Shown here: piece after piece, positions 1 through 6,060 of the stretch
How positions within the stretch are numbered: position 1 is the first letter of the stretch
How the letters are laid out: the number at the start of each line of letters is the position of its first letter
Assembly: GCA_020444165.1 (NCBI GenBank)
Contig: JAHLLK010000118.1
Coordinates: forward strand, 1 to 11,950
Length of the DNA stretch: 11,950 nt
From: Deltaproteobacteria bacterium
GTDB lineage: Bacteria; Desulfobacterota; Desulfarculia; Desulfarculales; Desulfarculaceae
Reading direction: 5' to 3'
Notes under the pieces: model-generated
What the model saw: the letters and a program-made list of their open reading frames with translations, nothing else
Database searches by the model: none
Told to the model about the DNA's origin: nothing
Translations under genes and position numbers: made by a program

Positions 1-208
1 AGGTACCTTGCACCAGTAAGCGCACCCCCCCGGGCCGCGTCGCCGCGGCTGGCGTAACGAGTCGGGGCAGGCCCTCCTCCGCTCCCAGCTAACGCGCTCC
101 CGAAGGTACCTTGCACCAGTAAGCGCACCCCCCCGGGCCGCGTCGCCGCGGCTGGCGTGCCGGGTCGGGCCAGGCTCCTCTCCGAACCAAGCTTGCGCGC
201 TCCCGAAG
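1..208. repeat. Tandem GC-rich ~103-bp repeat, left block (two units)
   Basis: Two adjacent direct copies of a 103-bp unit. The first 54 bases are identical in both, beginning AGGTACCTTGCACCAGTAAG at positions 1 and 104. Both copies end with GCTCCCGAAG (ends at 105 and 208). Each unit contains a small internal inverted repeat, CCGCG-TCGC-CGCGG. The middle part varies more than the ends. The array is cut by the left window edge, so more copies may lie outside. Related units recur at 1108-1530, on the other side of the lipoprotein gene. No coding potential is seen. Confidence 0.9.
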
Positions 209-528
209 TAATCCCTCCCAACTAAGACCATGTCGCAATCTTACCCCGCAGCTTTTCCGCCCGGGTTCCGCGGGTGACCCCCGGGCCCGCGGCTGCCCAA
301 CCTTGCCTGTTTTAAACCTCCGCCAATTTTGTTAGTATCAAAAAAGATATAGCGGGGGAAGCCACCGCAGCTGGCTTGCCTCTGAGACGCACCGGGCGGG
401 GCCCGTAGTTGACGTGGCACCCAGGTTTTCAAATAGGCAGCCCCGTGTTCCTCGCGCCAAAGTGGGGCACGCACCGGGGCCTATGTTTTTTTGGCTTTTG
501 GAGTTCGGACAGACCCTTGCTCATCTGC
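209..528. other. Non-coding stretch before the lipoprotein gene
   Basis: I see no convincing gene here. It holds a GC-rich inverted repeat (CCGCGGG at 268-274 against CCCGCGG at 286-292) and then the only AT-rich patch of this end of the window (about 307-351), the most likely place for a promoter of the gene at 529, although no good -35/-10 pair is visible. At about 366-397 a stretch sharing AGCTGGCTTG and AGACGCA with 1376-1400 looks like a decayed fragment of the surrounding repeat family. Confidence 0.5.
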
Positions 529-1104
529 ATGAAATACTTGCTTTGCGCTTTGGCCCTGGGCCTCTTTCTGGCCGCTGCCTGCGACAACTCACCTCCCCCC
601 AGCCCCGCCGTCCTGGCTTTTCAGGAAAAAGTGGATCACCGTTTCGCGGAGTTGCGCAAAGTCCTGCGCCAGCCCCTGGCCACCGGCAGTGTGGTCAACA
701 TCGACCGCGCCTTGAGCCATTACTACCAGGCGGAGCATAAAGCCAAACGCGACGTGAAGTTCGGGGTGTTTTTGCTGAACAAGGACGGGGTGATGATGAC
801 CGGCCGCCTTCCCGACCAGCGCATAGCCAATGGCGATGTCTGGGTACCGGCCACCCGCTTCATCAGCTACAAGGTGGTGGCCGGGGCCATAAAGGACCGC
901 CGGACCAGCCGGAGCGTGCTCTACCTGCCTCCCGGTGATCCGGACGGACCGGAAATCTACGTGATCTGCTCCCCGGTGGCCCAAAGCGGCGGCGAGGTGG
1001 GCGCCCTCTGCCTCAGCTTCTTCCCCAACCACATGAAAAAAGGCATCTCCCGGGAAGATTTCCTCGGCTTGCAATTCTCCGGCAGCGCGCCGAACCTGCC
1101 CTGA
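529..1104 (+). CDS. Predicted lipoprotein of unknown function, possible Cache/PAS-like sensor fold
   Basis: The ATG at 529 gives a 191-residue protein. I prefer it to an upstream in-frame alternative start at 409 because it begins directly with a signal peptide: MKYLL, a hydrophobic core, then a lipobox-like LAAAC with the acylated cysteine at residue 18. The residue after it is Asp; by the E. coli Lol rule (established) Asp at +2 favours inner-membrane retention. A Pro/Ser-rich spacer follows (residues 20-27), then an amphipathic stretch, then a region from about 76 to 166 with FGVFLLNKDGVMMTGR and EIYVICSPVA...GGEVGALCLSF. That strand-turn-strand pattern resembles extracellular Cache/PAS sensor folds; this is inference from pattern only. 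The Shine-Dalgarno site is weak. The gene stands alone between blocks of the 103-bp repeat, so it may be a cargo or relic of that array. I do not recognise a named family. Confidence 0.72.
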   Translation: MKYLLCALALGLFLAAACDNSPPPSPAVLAFQEKVDHRFAELRKVLRQPLATGSVVNIDRALSHYYQAEHKAKRDVKFGVFLLNKDGVMMTGRLPDQRIANGDVWVPATRFISYKVVAGAIKDRRTSRSVLYLPPGDPDGPEIYVICSPVAQSGGEVGALCLSFFPNHMKKGISREDFLGLQFSGSAPNLP

Positions 1105-1107
1105 ACA

Positions 1108-1283
1108 GGCCGCGTCGCCGCGGCTGGCGTATCGTGTCGGGTCAGGCTCTCCTCCGCACCAGCCCCGCGCGCTCCCGAAGGCGGCGTGCACCAGTATGCG
1201 CAATGCTCCGGGCCGCCTCGCCGCGGCTGGCGATGCGGGTCGGGTTAGGGTCTCTTCTAAACCACACTTGCGCGCTCCCGAAG
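1108..1283. repeat. 103-bp repeat family, right block (units ending at 1180 and 1283)
   Basis: The array resumes four bases after the lipoprotein stop codon. A partial unit starts at GGCCGCGTCGCCGCGGCTGGCG (1108) and ends in GCTCCCGAAG at 1180. A full unit follows and ends with the same ten bases at 1283, exactly 103 bp later. In this block the linker reads TGCACCAGTATGCGCAATGC instead of the left block's TGCACCAGTAAGCGCACCCC, so the right-hand units form a sub-family. Confidence 0.85.
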
Positions 1284-1378
1284 GCAGCCCGAACAGTCTC
1301 GCCCCGTCCCGTGAGGCCTGCCGCCGCCCCCAATGCGAGCCGGGCCATCCTTCGTAGCAAACCCCCCCGCTCCCGTAG
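1284..1378. repeat. Diverged unit of the 103-bp repeat
   Basis: This 95-bp interval sits in phase between recognisable units and ends with GCTCCCGTAG at 1378, one base different from the family's end motif. The interior has largely lost resemblance. Calling it a unit rests on spacing plus the end motif. Confidence 0.5.
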
Positions 1379-1530
1379 CTGGCTTGTCGGATAGACGCAA
1401 CGTCCCGGGCCGCCTCGCCGCGGCTGGCGTATCGTGTCGGGTCAGGCTATCCTCCGCACCAGCCCCACGCGCTCCCGAAGGTGCCCTGCACCAGTATGCG
1501 CAATGCTCCGGGCCGCCTCGCCGCCGCTGG
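1379..1530. repeat. 103-bp repeat family, units ending at 1480 and truncated at 1530
   Basis: The section 1408-1523 is nearly identical to 1108-1223, displaced by exactly 300 bp, with a handful of substitutions. The unit ends at GCTCCCGAAG at 1480 (102 bp after the previous end). A last partial unit runs into the dnaN terminator region and loses similarity after CGCCGCTGG at about 1530. The repeats therefore stop just outside the dnaN transcription unit. Confidence 0.8.
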
Positions 1531-1549
1531 TCCCGGTCCCGCCTCCCCC

Positions 1550-1584
1550 AAAAAGACCGGCAGGCGCCTCACCCGCGCCTGCCG
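1550..1584 (-). terminator. Intrinsic terminator of dnaN
   Basis: Reading the minus strand, a perfect 10-bp stem (arms 1575-1584 and 1558-1567, arm sequence GGCAGGCGC plus one closing pair) with a 7-base loop is followed three bases later by TTTTT (1554-1550). It lies about 50 bases past the dnaN stop codon, the expected place for a rho-independent terminator. It also separates dnaN from the repeat array. Confidence 0.88.
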
Positions 1585-1632
1585 TACCACGCCTCCCGCC
1601 GGAGCCAGGAGGCTATGTCCCGCGCCCGGCTC

Positions 1633-2745
1633 TCAGAGCCGCATGGGCATGATCACCGACAGGAAGCCCTCGTCACCCTCGCCCTTGATGAGGCAGGGGT
1701 TGTTCTCGTCCACAAACCCCAGGCTGATCATCTCCGAGCGCATGGCCCCGCAGAGATCCAGGAAATAGCGGGCGTTGAAGCCCACCTGGAAGGAGTCGCC
1801 GTCATACTCCACCTCCAGGGTTTCCCGCGCCTCGCCCAACTCCGGGTTCTGGCTGATCAGCTCCAGGAGGCTGTCCCGCAGCTCCAGGCGCACACCCTGG
1901 TAGCGGTCGGTGGCCAGGATGGAGACCCGGCGCAGCACGTCGGCAAAGGCCTGGCGGCCTACCATGATCCGGCGCTTGATGTTCTTGGGGATCACCACCT
2001 CATAGTCGGGGAAGGTGCCCTCGGTCATGCGCAGGATCAGCCGCTCCTCGGACTGGGTGAGCGAGGCCAGCTGCTTGCCCAGGCCCAGGGTCACCTGGCC
2101 GTCCTCGGCCATCTTGCGCATTTCCACCACCCCCTTGCGGGGGATGATCACGCCGTCTTCCAGGGTCAGGCCCTCCAGCCCGGGCAGGTCGCGGTCCACC
2201 AGGGACAGGCGATGGCCATCGGTGGAAACAAAGCGCAGGTAATAGGAATTGTCCCGCTGGCGCTTCTGGACGTAGAGACCCGCCAGATTGAAGCGGGTGT
2301 CCTCCTGGGAAATGGAGAAGATGGTCTTCTCGATCATTTCCTCCAGCAGCTCGCCGTCCATGGTGATCTCGCTCTGGTCGGCGATGTCGGGCAGCTTGGG
2401 GAAATCGTCGGCCGGCAAGCCCACCAGGTCATAATTGGTGCGCCCCCCGGAGACGTGGAGAAAGCTGTTCTCCTTCTCCTTGAGGTAAATATCCTCGCTG
2501 GGCAGCTCCTTCACGATCTCATAGAGCTTCCGAGCCGGCACGGTAAGACTCCCGGCACGGTTGATGTGCGCCTCGAAGGTTCCCTGATAGCTGGTTTCCA
2601 GGTCCGTGGCCCGGATGGAGAGCTTGCCGTCCGCCGCTTCCAACAGAACATTGCTCAGAATCGGCATGGAGGTGCGGCGCTCCACGACCGATTGCAGCTT
2701 GGCCAAGCCCTTGGCCAAGTTTTCTTTGCGCACCGTCAGTTCCAT
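1633..2745 (-). CDS. dnaN: DNA polymerase III beta subunit (sliding clamp)
   Basis: A 370-residue protein, close to the usual ~366 for bacterial beta clamps. The N-terminus (MELTVRKENLAKGLAKLQSV, then VERRTSMPILSNVLLEA) and the C-terminus ending in the family-typical VIMPMRL are diagnostic. Three consecutive clamp domains of roughly 120 residues are consistent with the length. In the cell two copies close as a ring around DNA and tether the replicative polymerase and other client proteins through a hydrophobic cleft formed partly by the C-terminal residues. The ATG at 2745 is preceded by a good ribosome site, GGAGAGAGG (about 2750-2759). Transcription points away from dnaA, but a terminator at 3827-3871 ends the dnaA transcript first, so dnaN probably has its own promoter within the gap. 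Nothing in the protein is odd. Confidence 0.98.
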   Translation of the reverse strand: MELTVRKENLAKGLAKLQSVVERRTSMPILSNVLLEAADGKLSIRATDLETSYQGTFEAHINRAGSLTVPARKLYEIVKELPSEDIYLKEKENSFLHVSGGRTNYDLVGLPADDFPKLPDIADQSEITMDGELLEEMIEKTIFSISQEDTRFNLAGLYVQKRQRDNSYYLRFVSTDGHRLSLVDRDLPGLEGLTLEDGVIIPRKGVVEMRKMAEDGQVTLGLGKQLASLTQSEERLILRMTEGTFPDYEVVIPKNIKRRIMVGRQAFADVLRRVSILATDRYQGVRLELRDSLLELISQNPELGEARETLEVEYDGDSFQVGFNARYFLDLCGAMRSEMISLGFVDENNPCLIKGEGDEGFLSVIMPMRL

Positions 2746-3014
2746 GTAGCCTCTCTCCGTATCGTTAGGGAACTTGCTTGCTTCCGCCTACCTTAACCCA
2801 ACCGTCCCCGCAAGGCAAGACCGGGGAGAAGCGCCCCAACACTCGGGCAGAGGCAGAGCAGGCAGTGCAGGCGGAATTCTGGAAGAGTGGTTCCGCTTGG
2901 CCGCCGGACAAGGGCGACCCGAGGCAGGAGAGGGAGCCGGCCATGTGGCTTCCCCCGGGAGACCCGGAAGCTGAGACCATTGCACGGTATTTTCTAGCAA
3001 ACAATAATTATAAC
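2746..3014. other. dnaN upstream region with decayed palindrome
   Basis: Non-coding leader side of dnaN. At 2805-2827 a short inverted repeat (TCCCCG / CGGGGA) sits in a context (ACCTTAACCCAACCGTCCCC GCAAGG) resembling the dispersed CTCACCC...TCTCCCGCAAGGGGAGA type intergenic elements of proteobacteria, here decayed. Open frames on the plus strand through this region lack a ribosome site and show no family features, so I do not call a gene. Confidence 0.4.
2980..3008 (+). promoter_or_regulatory. Candidate promoter firing into the hairpin row
   Basis: TTGCAC (2980-2985), a 17-bp spacer and AATAAT (3003-3008) give a sigma70-type arrangement. The -10 matches 5 of 6 consensus bases and the -35 matches 3 of 6. 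The expected start site, near 3015, coincides with the first base of the first hairpin. It lies in an isolated AT-rich island in GC-rich surroundings. Confidence 0.4.
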
Positions 3015-3036
3015 AGCCGATCATCTCGGCTATTGA
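3007..3036 (-). promoter_or_regulatory. dnaN: Candidate dnaN promoter (minus strand)
   Basis: The minus strand carries a perfect TATAAT at 3012-3007 with a poor -35 (TCAATA, 18-bp spacing, 3 of 6). It would give a dnaN leader of about 250 bases. It overlaps the plus-strand candidate and the first hairpin, so the two directions may compete. The weak -35 limits confidence. Confidence 0.35.
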
Positions 3037-3394
3037 TAGTTTTGTGTTGCGATGGTCTCCTGCGGGCCATGGACGGCCCGCCAAATCACAAGCCTGAAAG
3101 GCTAGTGATTTGTGCTGGTTGGCAAAACCGCGCTTTTGCCAACCACCTTAAGATGCACGGTGCAGGACGCACCGTGCATCACCCTCTATTCGTGAGGCTT
3201 GGCAAAACCCGGGCCCCCGGCAAGCTCTGTTTGATGGGGTGGAGTCACGCCTTTGCCAAGCCGATCGTTGCACAAGGCAGGGAGCCTTGTGCAACAGTCT
3301 CAAGCTGGGATTGGCCGGGAAGCCCGGCTGCTGGTCTGCGAGAAGAAGAAGGCGGACCGCCGGCCTGATCCCGGGAAAGAGCCCCGGTGGCCGG
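3015..3394. other. Row of at least nine consecutive hairpins (possible structured RNA or DNA cruciform array)
   Basis: Stems in order: 3015-3031 (AGCCGA/TCGGCT); 3062-3081 (GCGGGCC/GGCCCGC); 3082-3112 (CAAATCAC/GTGATTTG with inner AGCCT/AGGCT and one A-A mismatch); 3116-3145 (TGGTTGGCAAAA/TTTTGCCAACCA, 12 bp perfect); 3152-3180 (GATGCACGGTGC/GCACCGTGCATC, 12 bp perfect); 3196-3262 (GGCTTGGCAAA/TTTGCCAAGCC, 45-base loop); 3267-3295 (GTTGCACAAGGC/GCCTTGTGCAAC, 12 bp perfect); 3314-3328 (GCCGGG/CCCGGC); 3360-3394 (CCGGCC/GGCCGG enclosing a second stem). The stems differ in sequence but have similar size and a spacing near 30-35 bases, and none is followed by a T-run on the plus strand. They lie between the dnaA terminator and dnaN. 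I do not recognise any known RNA family; 6S, tmRNA, SRP and RNase P hallmarks are absent. Confidence 0.75.
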
Positions 3395-3826
3395 AAGCGA
3401 CGCGGGACGTTTGGAAGTGAGAACGAGGAAGAGAAAATCAGGAGAGAACGCTGCCGGAGCCCAAGCTCCTGAAGAGGAGGCTGGGAACATACGAAATCAG
3501 TTTACCTGCCCGCTTACCTGCGTCACGCGGCAGGAGACCGCCTAAGACACCTGGAGCCGAAACCGCGGGGGAGTGCTCGGGCAGGCTTTGCGCTCTCGGG
3601 GGAGAGCTGCGTACTCTAGCAGGCTGCTGCAAAACAGCCTGCCAGGGAAGAGCCGGGATTGCTCTTGATCACCCCGGGATTACTCCTCTCCCTGAGCAAA
3701 TGGTTCATCAGGAGACGCTGCGCCCACCCCTCTTCCCCTTTCCCTACCCTCTTCCCCTTCCGCGGCCCCACGTTCCGGCTCCCTGCCCCGCCCTGCCCAG
3801 GTGCCTCCGCCCGGAAACATATCCCC
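3395..3826. other. Non-coding gap between hairpin row and dnaA terminator
   Basis: No gene is supportable. One further hairpin stands out, GCAGGCTG (3619-3626) against CAGCCTGC (3635-3642) with loop CTGCAAAA, plus a small CTCCT-GAAG-AGGAG at 3466-3479. From about 3720 to 3800 the plus strand is pyrimidine-rich (many CCC and CTTCCCC runs), so the minus-strand sequence is purine-rich. Confidence 0.45.
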
Positions 3827-3871
3827 AAAAAAGCGACCGCGGCGGGGTGATCGAAATCTCCTCCGCCGCGG
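3827..3871 (-). terminator. dnaA: Intrinsic terminator downstream of dnaA
   Basis: On the minus strand CCGCGGCGG (3871-3863) pairs with CCGCCGCGG (3845-3837), extendable to about 11 bp with a G-T wobble, followed by TCGC and then TTTTTT (3832-3827). It lies some 165 bases beyond the dnaA stop, with the candidate oriC between. It implies that dnaA and dnaN are separate transcription units. Confidence 0.82.
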
Positions 3872-3872
3872 G

Positions 3873-4018
3873 TGTGTTCTTATATATTGATAGAGTCTTT
3901 TCTTTTTAAAGAAGTAATCAAGGCAGGGAAGGAGGAATGGTGGAAAACTAACCTAGGTTGCTGATTAAGCTGAGGAAAGAACATCAACAGTTTTCCACCG
4001 GTTCTCAGCTTGTCCACC
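3873..4018. other. Candidate oriC: AT-rich stretch plus DnaA-box-like sites
   Basis: An AT-rich tract (about 3874-3920, containing TCTTATATATTGATAG and TTTTCTTTTTAAAGAAG) in otherwise GC-rich DNA is a natural unwinding-element candidate. Beside it are TTTTCCACC on the minus strand (3947-3939), TTTTCCACC on the plus strand (3991-3999) and TTGTCCACC (4010-4018). These match the core TCCAC of the TTATCCACA DnaA box with two or three mismatches. The first two form an exact 11-bp inverted repeat (GGTGGAAAACT / AGTTTTCCACC) around a 39-base centre that contains the palindrome AACCTAGGTT (3950-3959). Location between dnaA and dnaN is a common oriC position (established). Only three boxes are seen, so part of the origin may be elsewhere, for example near TTTTCCACT at 5824-5832. 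Confidence 0.62.
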
Positions 4019-4037
4019 CTGCCCCGGCCGCGGAGGC

Positions 4038-5390
4038 CTACATTCCACCAGTCCTCAACCCGGCTCCCGGCATGTATCCCCCGCCCAACAGCTCGCGCTC
4101 CAGGTCGCGCACGTCCTCGGCCAGATTCGGCTCCTTGCCCAGCATCTCCTCGATTTTCTTGACGCCTTTGACCACGGTGGAGTGGTCCTTGCCGCCCAGG
4201 GCGCGGCCGATCTCCGGGAAGCTGGAGCGGGTGAGCCGCCGGGCCAGGTACATGGCCACCTGGCGGGGGTGGGTCACGTCCCGGGTCTTGCGCCCGGATT
4301 TCAGGTCGCTGACCTTGAGCCCGTAGCGCGAGGAGACCGCTTTCAAGACCTCCTCCACCCCCACCCGGCGCTCGCCCACCAGGGGGCCCACCACCCGGCG
4401 GGCCAGGTCCAGGGTCACCTCCACCCCCTGGAAGCGGCTCACCGCCAGGATGCGGGTGAGGTAGCCTTCCAGGACCCGGACGTTGGTCTCGGGCTGCCGG
4501 GCCAGGAAAAAGGCCACCTGCCTGGACAGCTCCAGGCCCTTTTCCCGGGACTTGCGCTGCAGGATGGCTACCTTGGTCTCCTCGTCCGGCGGCTGCAGGT
4601 CGCACAAGAGCCCGCTCTCAAAGCGGGTGCACAGCCGCTGCTCCAGGCCGGAGATGTCCCGGGGCGCCTTGTCGCTGGTGATGATGATCTGGCGTCCGGT
4701 CTCGTAGAGGGTGTTGAAGGTATGGAAGAACTCTTCCTGGGTGCGCTCGCGGCCGGCCAGGAACTGGACGTCCTCCATGATGAGGCAGTCCATCTGGCGG
4801 TATTTTTCTTGGAAGCGGTTCATGCCGTCGAAGCGGACCGCCTGGATCAGCTCGTTGGTAAAGGCCTCGGAGGTGCAGTAGTGCACCCGCTTGTTCTTGT
4901 GGTGCAGCAGAATGTAGTTGCCCACTGCGGTGACCAGGTGGGTCTTGCCCAGGCCGGCCCCGCCAAAGAGGAACAGCGGGTTGTAGTGCTTGCCCGGCTG
5001 CTGGGACACGGCCTGACAGGCGGCGTGAGCCAGCTCGTTGCAGGTGCCCACCACAAAGTTGGCAAAGGTATATAGGGGATTGAGCAAGGTGGGCGGCGTC
5101 GATTCCAGTGTCTCCACCGCGGCCATGACCGATGATTCGTCAAAGCCGCCGTCGGTCACCTCGAAGCTTACGTCCATCTGCTGGCCCGTGACCCGGTGCA
5201 GGGCCAGGGCGATATGACTGAGGTAGTGTTCCCGGATCCAGTCTATGAAGAACCGGTTCGGGGCCAGAATGACCGCTTGGGAGCCTTCCCGTCGAAGGCC
5301 GAGCGGAGCTATCCACGTCTCGTATTCTTGGATACCGAGCTGCGCTCTGAGGTGTTCGGAGACTCCCTGCCACAATTCGGATGCGGGCAA
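4038..5390 (-). CDS. dnaA: Chromosomal replication initiator DnaA
   Basis: A 450-residue protein with all DnaA landmarks. Domain I starts at once (LWQGVSEHLRAQLGIQEYETWIAPL, as separate blocks ELW and WIAPL). Domain II is a short linker (about 80-103). The AAA+ domain opens at NPLYTFANFVVG (104-115). Walker A is GGAGLGKT (143-150), Walker B is LIMED (203-207), and sensor/arginine-finger segments lie around TSDKAPRDISGLEQRL and TRFESGL. Domain IV ends with the DNA-binding signature PEIGRALGGKDHSTV (392-406). DnaA-ATP assembles on oriC and melts the adjacent AT-rich DNA. The start is TTG, supported by the GAAGGTG ribosome site four bases upstream and by domain I beginning immediately. Walker B has Glu-Asp where Asp-Asp is usual, a conservative change. 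Confidence 0.98.
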   Translation of the reverse strand: MPASELWQGVSEHLRAQLGIQEYETWIAPLGLRREGSQAVILAPNRFFIDWIREHYLSHIALALHRVTGQQMDVSFEVTDGGFDESSVMAAVETLESTPPTLLNPLYTFANFVVGTCNELAHAACQAVSQQPGKHYNPLFLFGGAGLGKTHLVTAVGNYILLHHKNKRVHYCTSEAFTNELIQAVRFDGMNRFQEKYRQMDCLIMEDVQFLAGRERTQEEFFHTFNTLYETGRQIIITSDKAPRDISGLEQRLCTRFESGLLCDLQPPDEETKVAILQRKSREKGLELSRQVAFFLARQPETNVRVLEGYLTRILAVSRFQGVEVTLDLARRVVGPLVGERRVGVEEVLKAVSSRYGLKVSDLKSGRKTRDVTHPRQVAMYLARRLTRSSFPEIGRALGGKDHSTVVKGVKKIEEMLGKEPNLAEDVRDLERELLGGGYMPGAGLRTGGM

Positions 5391-5576
5391 TCAGCACCTT
5401 CGCATCTGGAGTTCTCACGCGCCGCGCCGGCGGCGGCCGGTCCTCTCCCCCGGGGGGGAAAAGCCGACTGACTCTGCCATCCCTCCCCGGCGGCGGACCA
5501 GACAGCCGGCGCCGCCCGGAGGGGCCAGAATAGGAGAACCCGGGATTCTCCGGGCTTCTCCGACCTGCGTATCCAT

Positions 5577-5607
5577 AATATACCACAAATTTCCAGCAGG
5601 TATGCAA
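5577..5607 (-). promoter_or_regulatory. dnaA: Candidate dnaA promoter (extended -10)
   Basis: On the minus strand TTGCAT (5607-5602) is followed after 19 bases by TATATT (5582-5577). The -10 is preceded by TGG, giving an extended -10 element that can offset the long spacer. The implied leader is about 180 bases. Confidence 0.45.
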
Positions 5608-5965
5608 TTCAGGCCGGCCGCGTTCCCCGCCGGAGGGCCGCTGGCCGGCCCCGGGAGCCGGGCGGCGGCGGGCTTTTCCGCCGGAGCCCCCCGACACGGC
5701 TGGTTTTTTGGCAAAAACGAAATTAACTTACGATTCTAGGGTGGCGCTGGCGAAAGGGTCATAAAGCCCAAAAATTTTTTCCCGCCAGGGCCCGCCAGGG
5801 GCAAGTAAGCGAACCGGAACGCATTTTCCACTTTTTGCCGCGCGGGCCCGCGCCCCTTTCCGGGGCTCCGTCGCCGGTACGCGCGCCCCCTGCTGCGGTG
5901 TGTCCCCGGAGGGAAAGCCGAGGGCCTCTGTTACTGATGGTTACATGGGTGGATTTTTTAGCGCA

Positions 5966-5983
5966 ACGTGATACAAATCACGT
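5966..5983. promoter_or_regulatory. CRP/FNR-family operator-like palindrome upstream of cooC
   Basis: Perfect inverted repeat ACGTGAT-ACAA-ATCACGT. It contains GTGA-N6-TCAC, the core of the TGTGA-N6-TCACA operator recognised by CRP/FNR-family regulators (established). It lies 78 bases before the cooC start, in one of the few AT-rich patches. The family includes CO-, redox- and nitrosative-stress sensors, so a link to CO metabolism is plausible but inferred. Confidence 0.5.
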
Positions 5984-6060
5984 AGAGCTTGTGAAAATCG
6001 CGTAGGCATGAAGCCGCGGGGCCCCCAGGGGTCCGACCCGAGGAGGAAAGGAGCAGGAAT

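Larger units (their letters stand above)
5391..6060. other. Divergent intergenic region between dnaA and the CODH/ACS cluster
   Basis: A 670-bp gap with no supportable gene. From the dnaA side it holds a ~185-base GC-rich dnaA leader, the dnaA promoter candidate (5577-5607), very GC-rich palindromic DNA around 5611-5700 (GGCCGGCC occurs twice), an AT-rich patch at 5702-5785 and a lone DnaA-box-like TTTTCCACT (5824-5832). The CRP/FNR-type palindrome (5966-5983) and the cooC ribosome site follow. TTGGCA (5708-5713) and GATTCT (5732-5737), 18 bp apart, form a weak plus-strand promoter candidate. Confidence 0.5.

Noticed and set aside
1..1530. Integron attC sites or CRISPR array as explanation of the 103-bp repeats
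   Set aside because: There are no GTTRRRY/RYYYAAC core pairs at the unit ends, no cassette genes between most units, and no short constant repeats with unique spacers.
1333..2796. 487-codon plus-strand frame opposite dnaN
   Set aside because: It is antisense to dnaN, runs through repeats and terminator, and has no ribosome site.
2778..3368. 196-codon plus-strand frame through the hairpin row
   Set aside because: It has no ribosome site or recognisable domain, and the perfect palindromes dominate the sequence; a protein explanation is weaker than a nucleic-acid structure.
5824..5832. Second origin upstream of dnaA
   Set aside because: Only a single DnaA-box-like TTTTCCACT is present, without a cluster; kept only as a possible outlying site.
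5937..6005. Possible 22-residue leader peptide upstream of cooC
   Set aside because: The ATG lacks a Shine-Dalgarno sequence and the frame spans the CRP/FNR-type palindrome.
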